NCBI RefSeq assembly: GCF_028640845.1
Contig: NC_080539.1
Coordinates: 366,067,233-366,131,232 of the forward strand
Direction: 5' to 3'
DNA length: 64,000 bases
From: Ahaetulla prasina
Taxonomy: Eukaryota; Chordata; Lepidosauria; Squamata; Colubridae
Shown here: one piece after another, positions 1 to 11,344 of the stretch
How the letters are laid out: every line of letters starts with the position of its first letter
How positions within the stretch are numbered: the first letter of the stretch is position 1
Notes under the pieces: model-generated
Databases searched by the model: none
Told to the model about the DNA's origin: nothing
The model's input: the letters and a program-made list of their open reading frames with translations, nothing else
Position numbers and translations under genes: made by a program

Positions 1-449
1 GCAAAGAGTTATGCCGCAGTCAGATCTTACCACTGGCCAAGGAATTTTGTAGCCTTAAAATTTAGGGAATTTGGAGAAGGTCTCAATCCTACATTCCAGA
101 GTGAGGTTTACTCTTGAGTAAAATGCACAGGCTTAACATAACCCCTAAAAAGGGGAAAAAAACTATGCTGAGGCGTCAGAGAGAAACTGCTTCTCCTCTT
201 CCTATCGTGAATATTTTTGGAAGGATTTCAATTAATTGGTAAAATATGAGCAATAACTTCTTATGAGTATGATTTGTGTCAGTAATTTCTTCATTAGAAT
301 TTTTATTCACTAGAGCAGTGGATTTTGGCCAAACCATACCCATAGGAAACCATTGCTTTGCTTAACAATGGCTGCAGCTGCTTTACAATCTGTGTTTGCT
401 TAATGACTGCAGCAAAGAAAGGTCAGAACATTGGGTTGGTCACCTGGAG
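1..449. other. No recognisable feature
   Basis: AT-rich non-coding sequence. I see no reading frame, repeat end or motif that I can name. Confidence 0.4.
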
Positions 450-584
450 CAGGGGTCTCCAACCTTGGTCCCTTTAAGACTTGTGGACTTCAACTCCCAG
501 AGTCCCTCAGCCAGCAAAGCTGACTGAGGAACTCTGGGAACTGAAGTCCACAAGTCTTAAAGGGCCCAAGGTTGGAGACCCTTG
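450..584. mobile_element. Palindromic hAT-like MITE (fold-back family)
   Basis: A 135-bp near-perfect inverted repeat starts CAGGGGTCTCC and ends GGAGACCCTTG. The arms contain 'acttgtggacttcaactccc' and its complement. Flanking octamers acctggag and atctggag match at 7 of 8, as expected for a hAT insertion. The same family recurs near 19.4, 40.3, 43.3/44.0, 44.5, 50.4, 52.5, 57.0 and 61.0/61.7 kb. Confidence 0.75.
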
Positions 585-1102
585 ATCTGGAGGGCTACCT
601 GTATCTTTAAGAAAGCTTCCAGACTCAGATATATTCAAAGGTATAATAAAAGGTTGCAATTCTGAGTGTGTGAAACAATTAGTCCCATTATGGCAACCAT
701 TTTGTGAGTGCGCTCTCAATTCCAAATGAATGAACCAGCTTAAAAAGCTTGGATCTCCCTAACTGAGAGGAAAATTCCTTGAGGTTTGAGGCTTTTTATA
801 TAATCCTGCAATGATTTACAACTGTTGGTTTTTTTTAAGATCTCTCTTGGACTGTTCCTCAGATTCTAATGAGTCACTCAGGCTTTGTTTCCCACAATCT
901 AATGAGGTCTGTTGTTATCTCATTTCCTGAGTTTGCACACGATGTCAAATCATTAACCAGCCAGATGGGCTGGACTCATCTGCCATTTGGAGTGATAGAA
1001 GACGTAACTAAGAGCAACACTCATCAAGTTCCAGCAAGCATCTCCTAGGTCTTGGTTTGTGTTGTGTGAACACAGCCACCGGTTCTCCAAAATCTAGGAC
1101 AG

Positions 1103-1790
1103 AACTGGGTTAGTGGTTAAGGTGCTGGCCTAGAAACCAGGAGACTGTGAGTTCTAGTTCCGCCTTAGCCATGAAAGCTGGCTGGGTGACTTTGGGCCAA
1201 TCACCGGGAGACAGTGAATTCTAGCCCCACCTTAGCAGAGGTAGGTTTCAGCAAGTTCTGACCAGTTCTGGTGAACCGGTAGCGGAAATTTTGAGTAGTT
1301 TGGAGAACCGGTAGTAAAAATTCTGACTGGCCCCACCCCCATCTATTCTCTGCCTCCCAAGTCCCAGCTGATTGGGAGGAAATGGGGATTTTGCAAGTAA
1401 CCTTCCCCTGGATTAGGGAGGGAATGCAGATTTTACAGTATCCTTCCCCAGCCACGGCCACCAAGCCCCCCACTCCAAGCCATGCCATGCCCACCAAGCC
1501 ATGCCCATAGAACCAGTAGTAATACATTTTGAAACCCACCACTGCACCTTAGACATGAAAACCAGCTAGGTGACTTCTGGCCAATCACCAGGCGACCATG
1601 AATTCTAGTCTTGCTTTAAGCATGAAAGCCTGGTGGGTGACTTTGGGCCAATCACTCTCTCTCAGCCTAACCTTCCTCACAGGGTTGTTATGGGGAAAAT
1701 AGGAAAGAGTATTATGTACATTCACTGCCTTGAGTTACTTATAAAGTAATAAAAACCATGCTAAAAAAATCTAATAAATAAATAAATAAA
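1103..1790 (+). mobile_element. tRNA-derived SINE with tandemly repeated head, split by a hAT MITE
   Basis: A tRNA-like head (gtggttaag...gagttctagttcc) is followed by the core 'gctggctgggtgactttggg'. The core unit occurs about three times in a row before the tail 'ccttcctcacagggttgtt' and a short A-rich (AAAT)n end. A 309-bp hAT MITE interrupts the middle unit. It resembles squamate tRNA SINEs; the family name was not verified. Confidence 0.6.
1236..1544. mobile_element. hAT-type MITE (CAGAGGTRGGTTTCA family)
   Basis: Terminal inverted repeats are CAGAGGTAGGTTTCA and GAAACCCACCACTG. A perfect 8-bp target duplication, caccttag, lies at 1228-1235 and 1545-1552. There is no transposase frame. 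The same family recurs at 4666, 29509, 55431 and 62283, with shorter relatives elsewhere. Confidence 0.85.
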
Positions 1791-2421
1791 TAATTCTCAC
1801 CCAAGGCTCTGATCTGATCTGAACTGTAGATGATGCCAATGAAACTTGGCCTTCCCTCTTTACAGACACAAATATTCTCCCCAAATCCTCTGGCCCTTTA
1901 CTTACAACCTTTTTATACCTACTGCCCACTTTTGTATCTCTGTTAGCAGTAAAATTTTCTAACCGCCCACTGGTTCCTAAGCAATGCACTGTGTATCGTC
2001 GTCTGTGAATGCCTCTCACGCATTGTGGATTGGGTTGGGGGAGGGCACCGGCTACCAGCTCTGCTTGTCTGTTACAGCTGGGTGGTTTGGGGGGAGATGC
2101 GCGAGCTATTCTGGGACGAGGCTTTTTTGTTTGCGATCACACTATAGCGCCGTTTAGTTTCACTTACGTAATGTGAACTAAATTTATGCGCGGGCGATAC
2201 AAATAGTATATTTTCAGAAATTTAAATTGTCACGGGGAATTTTATGAAAACCTAATGAAAATGTTTTTTAAATAATGCTATGATTTTTTTTTTTAAAAGT
2301 CAATTAAATTAAAAAAAAGGAAAGTGCTTCAGTATCGGAGAAAACCCCTACCACCCACCATGAAAGCTGGAATGCCCAGTAGTGGGCGGTAGGGACCAGC
2401 TTGATAACCACTGACTTGTAG
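1791..2421. other. No recognisable gene
   Basis: AT-rich sequence with homopolymer runs. It holds no supported gene and no repeat family that I could identify. Confidence 0.35.
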
Positions 2422-3280
2422 TAAGGTGACCAACAGTTTTACAATGAGAAGGACGCAAAAGAATTGAAGAAAAAAAAATCGTAAATAAATAAGCATTTTA
2501 TTCATTGCAACAATAATACAGAATACACTATGATAAATGCATAATAACAAACATTTGTAACAATAACATTTTATATTGTAATTATGCTTACATGCCTATT
2601 AATTATTTAAATGAGTACTTTTCAATTGAATGAATATTTTTTGTCAATATATCATCTTCTAACAATATATTGGAAATATCTGAACAAGAAATATCCTTCA
2701 TATTGAATTTTACGGCAAGTGCTGCAGTTAGAGTATCAGCAGTCAATCTCGATTTCCCACTTTTCCAAAAATCATTAGCAATTGAATAAATAAAATTAAT
2801 GATTAAAACTGAAACAATAACATAAGCGAATAAACTTGTAAATAAAATTATACATATTTGGAAATTGTTAAATAGATAATGAATTAATAAAACGTGAATT
2901 ATTGTGCTCACCTGTGTATGATTGAATATTCACTGAGAAAGAGCCTAATGCGTGCGTGTGTGCCGTGTCATGTTTTGGTAAGAAGTAAACAAAGCCACTT
3001 GCGCGCGGCGCACTCTCTCAAAACAATTCTCCTGTGCGGAGCACATGAGTCTCATAATCGCGTCTCGCTGCACTGTACCAAGCCTTGACGAATCGTCATG
3101 TCAAATACAAATACGTCACATCACATGCAACAGATCGGATCGGCGTCGATCAAATACGGAGATTTACAGATTAGTCTTCAAATATTGAAAAGGAGAACAT
3201 GTAGGAGGACACTTTTCGAGAAAGGACAGAACTTCCAAAAGAAGGACTGTCCTCCCTAAAGGAAGACGATTGGTCACTTT
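2422..3280. mobile_element. Internally deleted hAT transposon with transposase remnant
   Basis: The ends read taaggtgaccaa and, inverted, ttggtcactt. They are flanked by acttgtag and acttgtaa, a 7/8 match to an 8-bp target duplication. The 859-bp body contains a minus-strand frame resembling the C-terminal end of a hAT transposase. This family differs from the CAGnGGTG-type MITEs that fill the rest of the window. Confidence 0.6.
2603..2911 (-). pseudogene. hAT transposase C-terminal fragment
   Basis: The frame has 102 residues. Its first half is hydrophobic and may not be original coding sequence. The second half (about residues 50-99) has the pattern SRLTADTL...VKFN...CSDI...IHSIEKY, which resembles the C-terminal dimerisation tail of hAT-type transposases and their domesticated relatives. 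The catalytic and BED zinc-finger parts are absent, so it is a relic inside the 2422-3280 element. The family call comes from memory of the motif and needs a profile search. Confidence 0.45.
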
Positions 3281-3284
3281 ACTT

Positions 3285-3690
3285 GTAATCCTCAATTTAT
3301 GACCACCATTGAGCCCAAACTTATGTTGTTAAGTGAGAAATTTGTTAAGTGAGTTTTACGACTCCCCTTTTACGACTTTTTTTGCCATATTTGTTAAGGG
3401 AATTGTTGCAATTGTTAAATTAGTAACATGGTTGTTAAATGAATCTGATTTTCCCATTGACTTTGCTTGTCTCAAAAGGGGGTCATATGACTCTGACACA
3501 CTGCAACCGTCATAAAGTGATGTCACTTTGAAGTGTGAGTCAGTCATCAAGCATCTGAATGTGAACCACAACAACCGTGGAGATGCTACAACGGTCATAA
3601 GAGTGAAAAATGGTCATAAGTCGCTGTTCAGTGCCATTGTACCTTCGAACAGCCAGTGAACGAACTGTTGAAAATTGAGGAGTATTTGTA
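3285..3690. mobile_element. Tigger-like MITE, diverged copy
   Basis: This is a copy of the abundant family whose best ends read CAGGTAGTCCTC and GAGGACTACCTG. It contains the characteristic runs 'gttgttaagtgag', 'tgactttgcttgtc' and 'cagtgccattgta'. The left end abuts the hAT element at 2422-3280. Confidence 0.6.
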
Positions 3691-4345
3691 CGTTGATTTT
3701 AATCCAGATCTGGCTTAGGGGATCTGGGGGAATGCCGAGAAAAACCATTATTAGACCTGGAGCCCTCCCCAAATCCTGGCTAAAAGCAGGAAAACATTTA
3801 GATGCAACTTTCTCTTTGCAACTTTCTTCTGTTTTCTAAACCCAGCTAAGTTGGCGGACGGAGTGAGCCACCCGGTCCGTGGGCTGGGTGATTCATGCCA
3901 CAAAAGTTCAAAAGGAAAAAGACGGGGAGCCATAGCTCTGGATTCCTGGCAGTGCTGGTGACTCAGTCTCCCTGTAAGGGACACACTGTCCCTATTACAC
4001 AGCATGGGGAGGTGGTAAAAGAAACAGTTGATGTCACGGGCAATTGTCTCTCGGCCCACCGATCTTTCCATCTTCCCTCTCCCCGGAGGTTGTGGCCGCC
4101 TGTGGACAATGGATCATTAAAAAGAAAAGAAAAGAAAAAAGAAACGGGAAGAGCAAGGTTATGAAGGTGCCAACCTGCAAATCACATTTTGGATTCTCTA
4201 GTCAGGTGTCATTGTTAGCAAAGAGGGTGAGAAAAACCTCTGCACGAGCTCAGAAGACTGGTAAGTTTGCAGTTCCAAATTAAGAAATCAGAAGGTTTGG
4301 CAAAAGGGTCTGTTTGAGATTTATCTTGGAGATGGATTTACTAGG
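3691..4345. other. No recognisable feature
   Basis: Unique-looking non-coding sequence. Several overlapping short frames occur on both strands and none resembles a known family. Confidence 0.35.
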
Positions 4346-4425
4346 TCAGCGTTTTTCTTAACCTTGGCTACTTTAAAGATGTGTGGACTTCAATCCGCAG
4401 AATTCCCCAGCCAGCACGTCTGGAT
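4346..4425. mobile_element. Half of a palindromic hAT-like MITE
   Basis: One arm of the fold-back family is present ('taaccttggctactttaaa' then 'tgtggacttcaat'). The complementary arm is missing. Confidence 0.5.
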
Positions 4426-4665
4426 TAATGTCAGTATTAATTCAATAAGGTTTAGACGTCCTTGGTGCTCTCTGAGTTTGCTTGTTTTCTTGCAGATTTT
4501 TCACTCGCGCTGATGATGTTACCTGGTTAGGGAAATGAAACAACTGCAAAAAAACAAGCAAGCTTCACTTCAACTCTGAGCTACAAATATTCTCCTTATC
4601 AATAAGGTATCAATAAGGTTTAGCTCACCACTTGAGACAGGTGGAAACTGAATATGCAATCTTAG

Positions 4666-4973
4666 CAGTGGTGGGTTTCAATTTTTTTTTATTACCGGTT
4701 CTGTGGGTGTGGCTTGGTGGGTGTGGCATGGCTTGGTGGGTGTGACTTGGTGGGCGTGGCAGGGGAGTATACTGTAAAATGTCCATTCCCACCCCACTCC
4801 AGGGGAAGGTTACTGCAAAATCCCCATTTCCTCCCGATCAGCTGGAACTCGGGAGGCAGAGAATAGATGGAAGCGGGGCCAGTCAGAATTTTTACTACCG
4901 GTTCTCCGAACTACTCAAAATTTCTGCTACTGGTTCTCCAGAACTGGTCAGAACCTGCTGAAACCCACCTCTG
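4666..4973. mobile_element. hAT-type MITE, inverted relative to 1236-1544
   Basis: A 308-bp copy starts CAGTGGTGGGTTTCA and ends TGAAACCCACCTCTG. The flanking octamers aatcttag and catcttag match at 7 of 8. The body is the reverse of the 1236-1544 copy. Confidence 0.8.
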
Positions 4974-5059
4974 CATCTTAGTATTGTGTGAATGCAAGTC
5001 AGACTGAAAATTTAGTCGCACAATACTAAGATGGCATATTTTAACCGTGCTGGTTTCTC

Positions 5060-5235
5060 TGCTTATTTATTTTATTGATTCGATTTTTATCGCACCTTTA
5101 TTACTTTATAAATAACTCAAGGTGGCAAATATACATAATACTCCTTCCTCCTCCTCTTTCCCCCCCACAACAATCCTGTGAGGTATGTTGGTCTGAGACT
5201 GATCCAAAGTCACCCAGCTGGCTTTCATGAAGTTT
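5060..5235 (-). mobile_element. tRNA SINE 3' part
   Basis: Reverse complement of the same SINE family as 1103-1790. It contains 'cacaacaatcctgtgaggt' and 'agtcacccagctggctttcat'. Confidence 0.6.
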
Positions 5236-5648
5236 CAATATTTTATAACATTCATTTTTAAAAAAATATTTGTAAGTCACCCCGAGTCACTTGACAGTGA
5301 GATTGATGGCATATAAATTTAATAAATAAATAAATGAATAAGGTTTAAGCAAAGTTCCGGGTTATTCTGATCATTGCATTTTTTACTCCTAGATATTCGT
5401 GACTCTGTTATCCGAAATGTAGGTAAATTTTGCTGTGTCATTCAGTATACAAAATACACAGCGGACTGATTGATATGCATAATTCTAGAATTTGTTCCTT
5501 CATAGCAGTGTTTCTCAATCTCAGCAAATTTAGGACATATGGAGGTCAATTCCAAAATTCCCTACTCACTTAAAAATGTTATAGTATAAAATCTTAACAT
5601 TTTATGCTTGTTACCATCATATTTTTATACTATTAAAATTTACTATTA

Positions 5649-6032
5649 CAGGTTGTCCTGGACTTATGACCATAATTTGGCCAAAACATTTCTGCTGCTA
5701 AACAAGACAGTTGTTAAGTGAGTTTTGCCCCATTTGACAATCTTTCTTGCTGTTGTTAAGTGAATCACTGCAGTTGTTAAGTTAGTAACATGGTTGTTAA
5801 GTGAATCCGGCTTCCCCATTGACTTTGCTTCTCAAAAAGTTGCAAAAAGGGATCACCTGACCCTGGGACATTGCGACCGTCATAAATATGAGTCAGTTGC
5901 CAAGCGTCCAAATTCTGATCACGTGACCATGGGGATGCTCCAATGGTCATAAGTGTGATAACTGGTCATTTTTTTTCAGTGCCATTGTAACTACGGTCAC
6001 TAAATGAATGGTTGTCAATCAAAGACTACCTG
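5649..6032. mobile_element. Tigger-like MITE
   Basis: A copy of about 384 bp starts CAGGTTGTCCTGGACTTATGAC and ends in 'aaagactacctg'. It is non-coding. Confidence 0.65.
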
Positions 6033-6214
6033 TGTTTAAAATTTTACACTACGATTGAAAGGTTTATAATACTATTATTGTAAATTTCAACAGCAGTAAA
6101 GAAATATGGCTATTCTCCAAGGTCATCTCTGCATTCCTAAACCTAAACTTCAAAACTTTCCTCAAATAATTCACACGTTAGTCTAAATCCCCAAGAAAAA
6201 CAGTGATCCTATCA

Positions 6215-6630
6215 CAGTGATTACTAACCTTTTCTGGACTAAGTGCCCAAAGAGTGCGCCTGCCCCGAAAATGCAATGCGCCCGCAGTCCCGCCGCATGC
6301 GTGCATGACCCCCCCACATGCACCCTGCTGCCCCTGTGCATGTGTGCACCGCCGCTCCCTATACAGGCGTGCGTGACCCCAGCACATGCATGTGCGCCCC
6401 CCTGCATGGGCCCTGGCCCCTGCGCATCCATGCCCCACCCCACGCACGCCGCACACTGCACACTGCACACTGCACACTCCATGCGCATACGCAGCAGAGA
6501 CCCAAAGACCGGCTGGCTGGCGGGAGGCGCGCATGCATGGCAAAGCTGAACTGGGACAATGGCTCACATGCCCACAGAGAGGGCGCTGCCTGCCACCTCT
6601 GGCATGCGTGCCATAGGTTCGCCATCACGG
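6215..6630. mobile_element. hAT-type non-autonomous element, CpG-rich
   Basis: It begins 'cagtgattactaacctttt' and ends 'aggttcgccatcacgg', which are roughly complementary ends. The flanking octamers tcctatca and ccctatca match at 7 of 8. The interior is rich in tgcgca and catgcg, which opens spurious frames on both strands. Confidence 0.6.
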
Positions 6631-7179
6631 CCCTATCATGAAAAATAATAATAATGATAAAACACAGCGAAAGGCTGAAGGAGCTGAAGAGAAGCTGTCA
6701 CCAAGGAGGCCGCTTCTGAATAAATCCTCATTTTGATGGTTTTGGCTTTGTGGTGGAAGAGGAGGAAGTGTTTCTGCTTTAACTTTCTCCAAGGAGGGCG
6801 TGACTGAATGAATCCTCCAGTTATTTCTCCAAAGTCTGCAAAACCAAAGGAGTTTCCTCCTGGCAAGGTCACTGCTTTGAGCTAGATTTCTTTGATCCTT
6901 TCCTGGAAAGTTGGCATTGACGATGACGGGATCCTTCAACGGCTTCTCACCCAGAAACAGGATAATTGTTGTTTTAGCAAGCAAATCGCCTGACCTTCCT
7001 TCTCTCTGACTCACGGCTCTGACTTAAGCAGCTTCCCACCCTAGGTCAATGGGATTTCATTCTTTTGTCCTATCACTGGGCTAGCTGACATCTGATCCCC
7101 GATCCCGAACCCCCCACCCCCAAACCTCTGGCACAATTTCCCCTTCTTCAGCCTTCTCTGAGAGCTCCTTTCCTAAGCC
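6631..7179. other. No recognisable gene
   Basis: A minus-strand open frame of about 129 codons ends here but shows no known domain or splice context. I treat it as chance. Confidence 0.35.
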
Positions 7180-7262
7180 AGTTTGGTATCATGGTTAAGC
7201 CAGCAGGTTAGAAAGCAGGAGACTGTGAGTTCTGGTCTTGCCTTAGGCATGAAGCCAACTTT
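7180..7262 (+). mobile_element. tRNA SINE head fragment
   Basis: It contains 'ggttaagccagcaggttag' and 'gagactgtgagttctgg', matching the head of the SINE at 1103. Confidence 0.5.
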
Positions 7263-7282
7263 TCTTACCATAAGAATAGAGT

Positions 7283-7400
7283 AGAGTAGAAATAGAATAG
7301 GAGAGGAGAGGAGAGGAGAGGAGAGGAGAGGAGAGGAGAGGAGAGAAGAGAAGAGAAGAGAAGAGAAGAGAAGAGAAGAGAAGAGAAGAGAAGAGAAGAG
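7283..7400. repeat. (GGAGA)n and (GAAGA)n microsatellite
   Basis: Perfect pentamer arrays directly abut the 3' end of a minus-strand CR1 copy. Confidence 0.9.
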
Positions 7401-8245
7401 TTGGAAGGGACCTTGGAAGACTTCTAGTTCAACCCCTTGCTAAGGTTGGAAACCCGGTACCATTTCAGACAAATGGTTATCCAATCTCTTCTTTAAAACT
7501 TCCAATGTTGGAGCATTTACAACTTCTGGAGGCAATTTGTTTCAATGATTAATTGTTCCAACTGTCAGGAAATTTCTGCTTAGCAATAGCACTTGGCAAT
7601 AGCACTTAGACTTATATGCCGCTTCATGGTGCTTTACAGCCCACTCTAAGTGGTTTTGACAGAGTCAGCATATTGCCCCCAACAATCTGGGTCCTCATTT
7701 TACCGACCTCAGAAGGATGCAAGGCTGAGTCTTATCTGGTGAGATTTGATCTGCCAAATTGCTGGCAGCCGGTGATCAACAGAAGTGGCCTGCAGTACTG
7801 CACTCTTACCACTGACCCACCATGGCTCAAGTTGTAGGTTGCTTTTCTCTTTGATTAGTTTCCATCCATTGCTTCTTGTCTTGCCTTCGGGTGCTTTGGA
7901 GAGTAGCTTGACTCCTTCTTCTTTGTGGCAACCCGTGAAATACTGATAGAGCCCCTGCTATCGTGTCTCCCCTAGTCCTTCTTTTCATTAAACTAGACAT
8001 ACCGAGTTCCTGCAACCGTTCTTCATATGTTTTAGCCTCCAGTCCCCTAATCATCTTTGTTGCTCTTCTCTGCATTCTTTTCTAGAGTCTCCACATCTTT
8101 TTTTACACTGTGGCGACCAAAACTGAATGCGATATTCCAAGTGTGGCCTTACCAAAGCCTTATAAAGTGGTATTAACACTTCACATGAACTTGATTCTAT
8201 CCCGCGGTTTATGCAGCCTAGAAGTGCATAAATAGAGGAATTGCA
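7400..8245 (-). mobile_element. CR1 LINE 3' region, interrupted by a SINE
   Basis: The reverse complement carries the CR1 end 'gagttggaagggaccttgg' and coding remnants such as [23 protein letters not shown] without the start. The copy is 5'-truncated. A minus-oriented SINE-like insert at about 7590-7835 splits it. Confidence 0.75.
7590..7835 (-). mobile_element. tRNA-type SINE inserted in CR1
   Basis: It contains 'caacaatctgggtcctcatt' and 'ccaccatggctcaa', the reverse complement of the 'tggctcag' SINE family seen at 20350. Confidence 0.5.
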
Positions 8246-8305
8246 CCCGTCCTTCTCTCTCTCTCAGTCTAGGAAGAAGAGAAGGGAAAACTACTTCTGA
8301 AAAAG

Positions 8306-8505
8306 AGAGAAGCAACTAAGAACGAAGGAGAAATTTCGTGGCAGTTAGAACAATCAATCACTGGAACAACCTGCCTCCAGAAGTTGTGTTTGCTTCAACA
8401 CTGGAAGTTTTTAAGAAGAGATTGGACAACCATTTGTCTGAAATGAGAGCGGGTTGGACTAGAAGACCTCCAAGGTTTCTTCCAACTCTGCTATTCCGTT
8501 ATTCA
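8306..8505 (+). mobile_element. CR1 LINE 3' end
   Basis: The sense-strand CR1 tail encodes fragments like NHWNNLPPEVV...LEVFKKRLDNH and ends near 'ttccaactctgctattccg'. Confidence 0.7.
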
Positions 8506-9230
8506 ATGAGGAAGAATCATGGCTTCCTTCACAATGAATCCTGCAAAAGGAATTATTCATTCATTTTTCCGAATGCATATCCAGCCTTACCGGCTAATAT
8601 ATAGTTTGGTGTATTGTGCAAAGCCAGAAAATGTTTTAATTCAGTATATATATGTCGTGGGAACACAATTCCATCATGTTTCAAGAGCCTGGATGAATCT
8701 TTCGTACATAATCTAAGCATGTTTAGTGAAGCCAGACAAACAGCACTTTCCAATGCAGGAAATCCTTAATTTTGCTCACTGTACATGTAATCCTTTTGTG
8801 TAAGACGGAGCGGAGATTCTATTTTTTTTATCCTAGAGAGGTGTGTTTGTGTGTGTGTGTGTAAGCATATGAGGAGGGGGTAGTCGTGTAACTACTAGCA
8901 GAAATTTTCTCCCCTCCCCCCCTCCCATGATGGCACCCTTTCAAAAATCCTCTTTTCTGATTCCCTCAGCCAGCAAGAGCTTTTATTTTCCCTTTTAGGA
9001 CTGGAGAGAGTAGCGTGGGATCAACAGACAATTAAATTTTGCTTCAAAAAACTGCTTGATTTTAGTCTGAAAAATGCACAATCTGGAGAACTCAATGGAC
9101 AGGACTCTCTCTCCCCCCATCTGAATTAGCGTTGTGCAAAAAACCAACAAACAGAAAAAAAGGAAACTGCTGCGAACACTCGAAGGCTTATACTATACAT
9201 CCAATCAATATTATTATATTATAATAATAT
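8506..9230. other. No recognisable feature
   Basis: Non-coding sequence with a short GT dinucleotide run near 8845. No family recognised. Confidence 0.35.
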
Positions 9231-9231
9231 A

Positions 9232-9535
9232 AAGCACCTGAGGGTAGAACAAGAAGCAATGGGTGGAAACTGATCAAGGAAAGAAGCAACTTAGAACTAA
9301 GGAGAAATTTCCTTAGTTAGTTAGAACAATTAATAAGTGGAACGACTTGCCTGCAGAAGTTGTGAATGCTCCAACACTTGGAATGCTCCAACAATGGAAA
9401 TTTTTAAGAAAATGTTGGATAACCATCTGTCTGAGATGGTGTAGGGTTTCCTGCCTGGGCAGGGAGTTGGACTAGAAGGCCTCCAAGGTCCCTTCCAACT
9501 CTGTTGTTGTTGTTGTTGTTGTTGTTATTATTATT
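9232..9535 (+). mobile_element. CR1 LINE 3' end with (GTT)n tail
   Basis: The CR1 terminal segment runs from 'agggtagaacaagaagcaat' to 'ttccaactctgttgttg'. The terminal trinucleotide has expanded into a (GTT)n array. Confidence 0.75.
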
Positions 9536-9794
9536 TCTTGAGAGTTATACTTATTTTCTTTATTTTTATTACTTATTTTATTTATTTGCAACCCATCTCG
9601 CCACGAGGAGACTCTTGCCAATTTTTTTCTTAGGAAATTCTTAAGAAGCTGTGACTTTTTTATAATAAGTCATTTAAAAATATGGATGGGATGGGCAATA
9701 ATGATTATTACTGGATGAAAGACCACAAGGAAATCCCAAAGCTCTAGACTAGCCTGGGCGGTTGAAAACCATTCCAGAAAGAAAACCACTGACT

Positions 9795-9985
9795 GAAACA
9801 ACCTAGAACTAAGGAGAAATTTCCTGACAGTGAGAACAATTAATCAGTGGAACGGCTTTCCACTAGAAATTGTGGGTGCTCCAACACTGGACGTTTGAAG
9901 AGATTGGACAATAATTTGTCTGAAATGGTAGGAGGTTGGATTAGAAGATCTCCAAGGTCCCTTCCAACTCTGTTATTCTGACTGC
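9795..9985 (+). mobile_element. CR1 LINE 3' end
   Basis: A terminal segment with 'aggagaaatttcctgacag' and 'tccaaggtcccttccaac'. It is 5'-truncated. Confidence 0.65.
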
Positions 9986-10329
9986 TATATACCTGCAAAA
10001 CTCCTCCTGACCATAGCTGCCGCCTGCAGAAGCCATGAGTCCAGGAAGACACCACCCCCCCAACAAGTTGCAGGCACATAGCAAAGTGTTTTTGAGCAAA
10101 CTAACTGGAACTTGCTGAGATTCAGACTGCGATCTCCCTGCCCATCTCTGATTTGGTCTGGGTGGCAAGGTGCAATTAAACAGATTAATTTCATTTAAGT
10201 CAAGCAGGAAACATTCTTTTCCTTATTGTTTTGTCAAAGGTGGGCCTACCTATACATAAATAGTTCTATTCTACAGATCAGCAACTACTGCAAAAGGTGA
10301 AAAGTTTAAAGGACAGTGAAAGTGAGAAT

Positions 10330-10470
10330 GAATGAATGGAGGGAGGGAGGGAGGGAGGGAGGGAGGGAGAAACAAGTAACAGTAACAGAGTTGGAAGGGA
10401 CCTTGGAGGTCATCTAGTCCAACCCCTGTTCACGCAGGAGACCTGTACTAGGGATTCGAACTGCAATCCT
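10330..10470 (-). mobile_element. (GGGA)n array plus CR1 terminal fragment
   Basis: A tetranucleotide array at 10338-10370 is followed by the antisense CR1 end 'agagttggaagggaccttgg'. Confidence 0.6.
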
Positions 10471-10519
10471 TATGATTTATATTGATATATTGACCATCAA
10501 TTGTGTTGTAAATGTTGTA

Positions 10520-11320
10520 CCTTGATGAAGGAAGGAAGGAGAAGGAGGAAGGAAGGAGAAGGAGGAAGGAGAAGGAAGGAAGGAAGGAAGGAGATGGGAG
10601 GAAGAAAGGAGGGAAGGAGAGAGGGAGAGAGGAAGAGAGGGAGGAGGAGGAAAAAAGGAAGAAGAAGGGAGGGAGAGGGGGAGGAAGGAAGGATGGAAGG
10701 AAGGAAGGAAGGGAAGGAGAGAGGGAGATGGAAGGAAGGAAGGAAGGAGAAGGGAGGGAGAGAGGGAGGAGGAGGAGGAAAGAAGGAAGGAAGGGAAGGA
10801 GATGGGAGGAAGGAAGGAGAAGGAAGGAGAAGAGGAGGAGGAGGAGGAGGAAGGGAGGGAAGGAGAGAGGGAAGGAAGAAGGGAGATAGGAGGAAGGAAG
10901 GAAAGAAGGGAAGGGAGATGGGAGGAAGAAAGGAGGGAAGGAGAGAGGGAGAGAGGAAGAGAGGGAGGAGGAGGAAAAAAGGAAGAAGAAGGGAGGGAGA
11001 GGGGGAGGAAGGAAGGATGGAAGGAAGGAAGGAAGGGAAGGAGAGAGGGAGATGGAAGGAAGGAAGGAAGGAGGAGGAGGAGGAAAGAAGGAAGGAAGGG
11101 AAGGAGATGGGAGGAAGGAAGGAGAAGGAAGGAGAAGAAAGGGAGAGAGGGAGGAGGAGGAAGGAAGGGAAGAGAGAGGGAAGGAAGGAGGGAGATGGAA
11201 GGAAGGAAGAAGGGAGGGAGGGAGACAGAGAGGAAGAGAGGGAGGAGGAGGAGGAAGAAAGGAAGGTGGGAGGGAGAAAAGAATGAGGGAGGGAAGGAAG
11301 GAAGCAATAGGGAAAGGAAA
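10520..11320. repeat. 800-bp polypurine (GGAAGG-type) tract
   Basis: An almost uninterrupted purine strand of GGA and GGAA variants. It has a higher-order repeat: the segment starting 10593 recurs at 10917, an offset of 324 bp. Long frames of Arg/Glu/Gly/Lys or Ser/Leu/Pro across it are artefacts. It lies about 1.3-2.1 kb upstream of the CRLF1 start codon. Confidence 0.9.
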
Positions 11321-11344
11321 AGGAAAAACTGTTGATTTACACAG

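Noticed and set aside
6178..7014. Frames of 70-130 codons on both strands near 6.2-7.0 kb
   Set aside because: The first group lies inside a CpG-rich hAT element. The 129-codon frame has no recognisable domain.
10515..10560. Direct repeats that superficially look like a CRISPR array
   Set aside because: They are simple purine repeats without unique spacers, in a vertebrate context.
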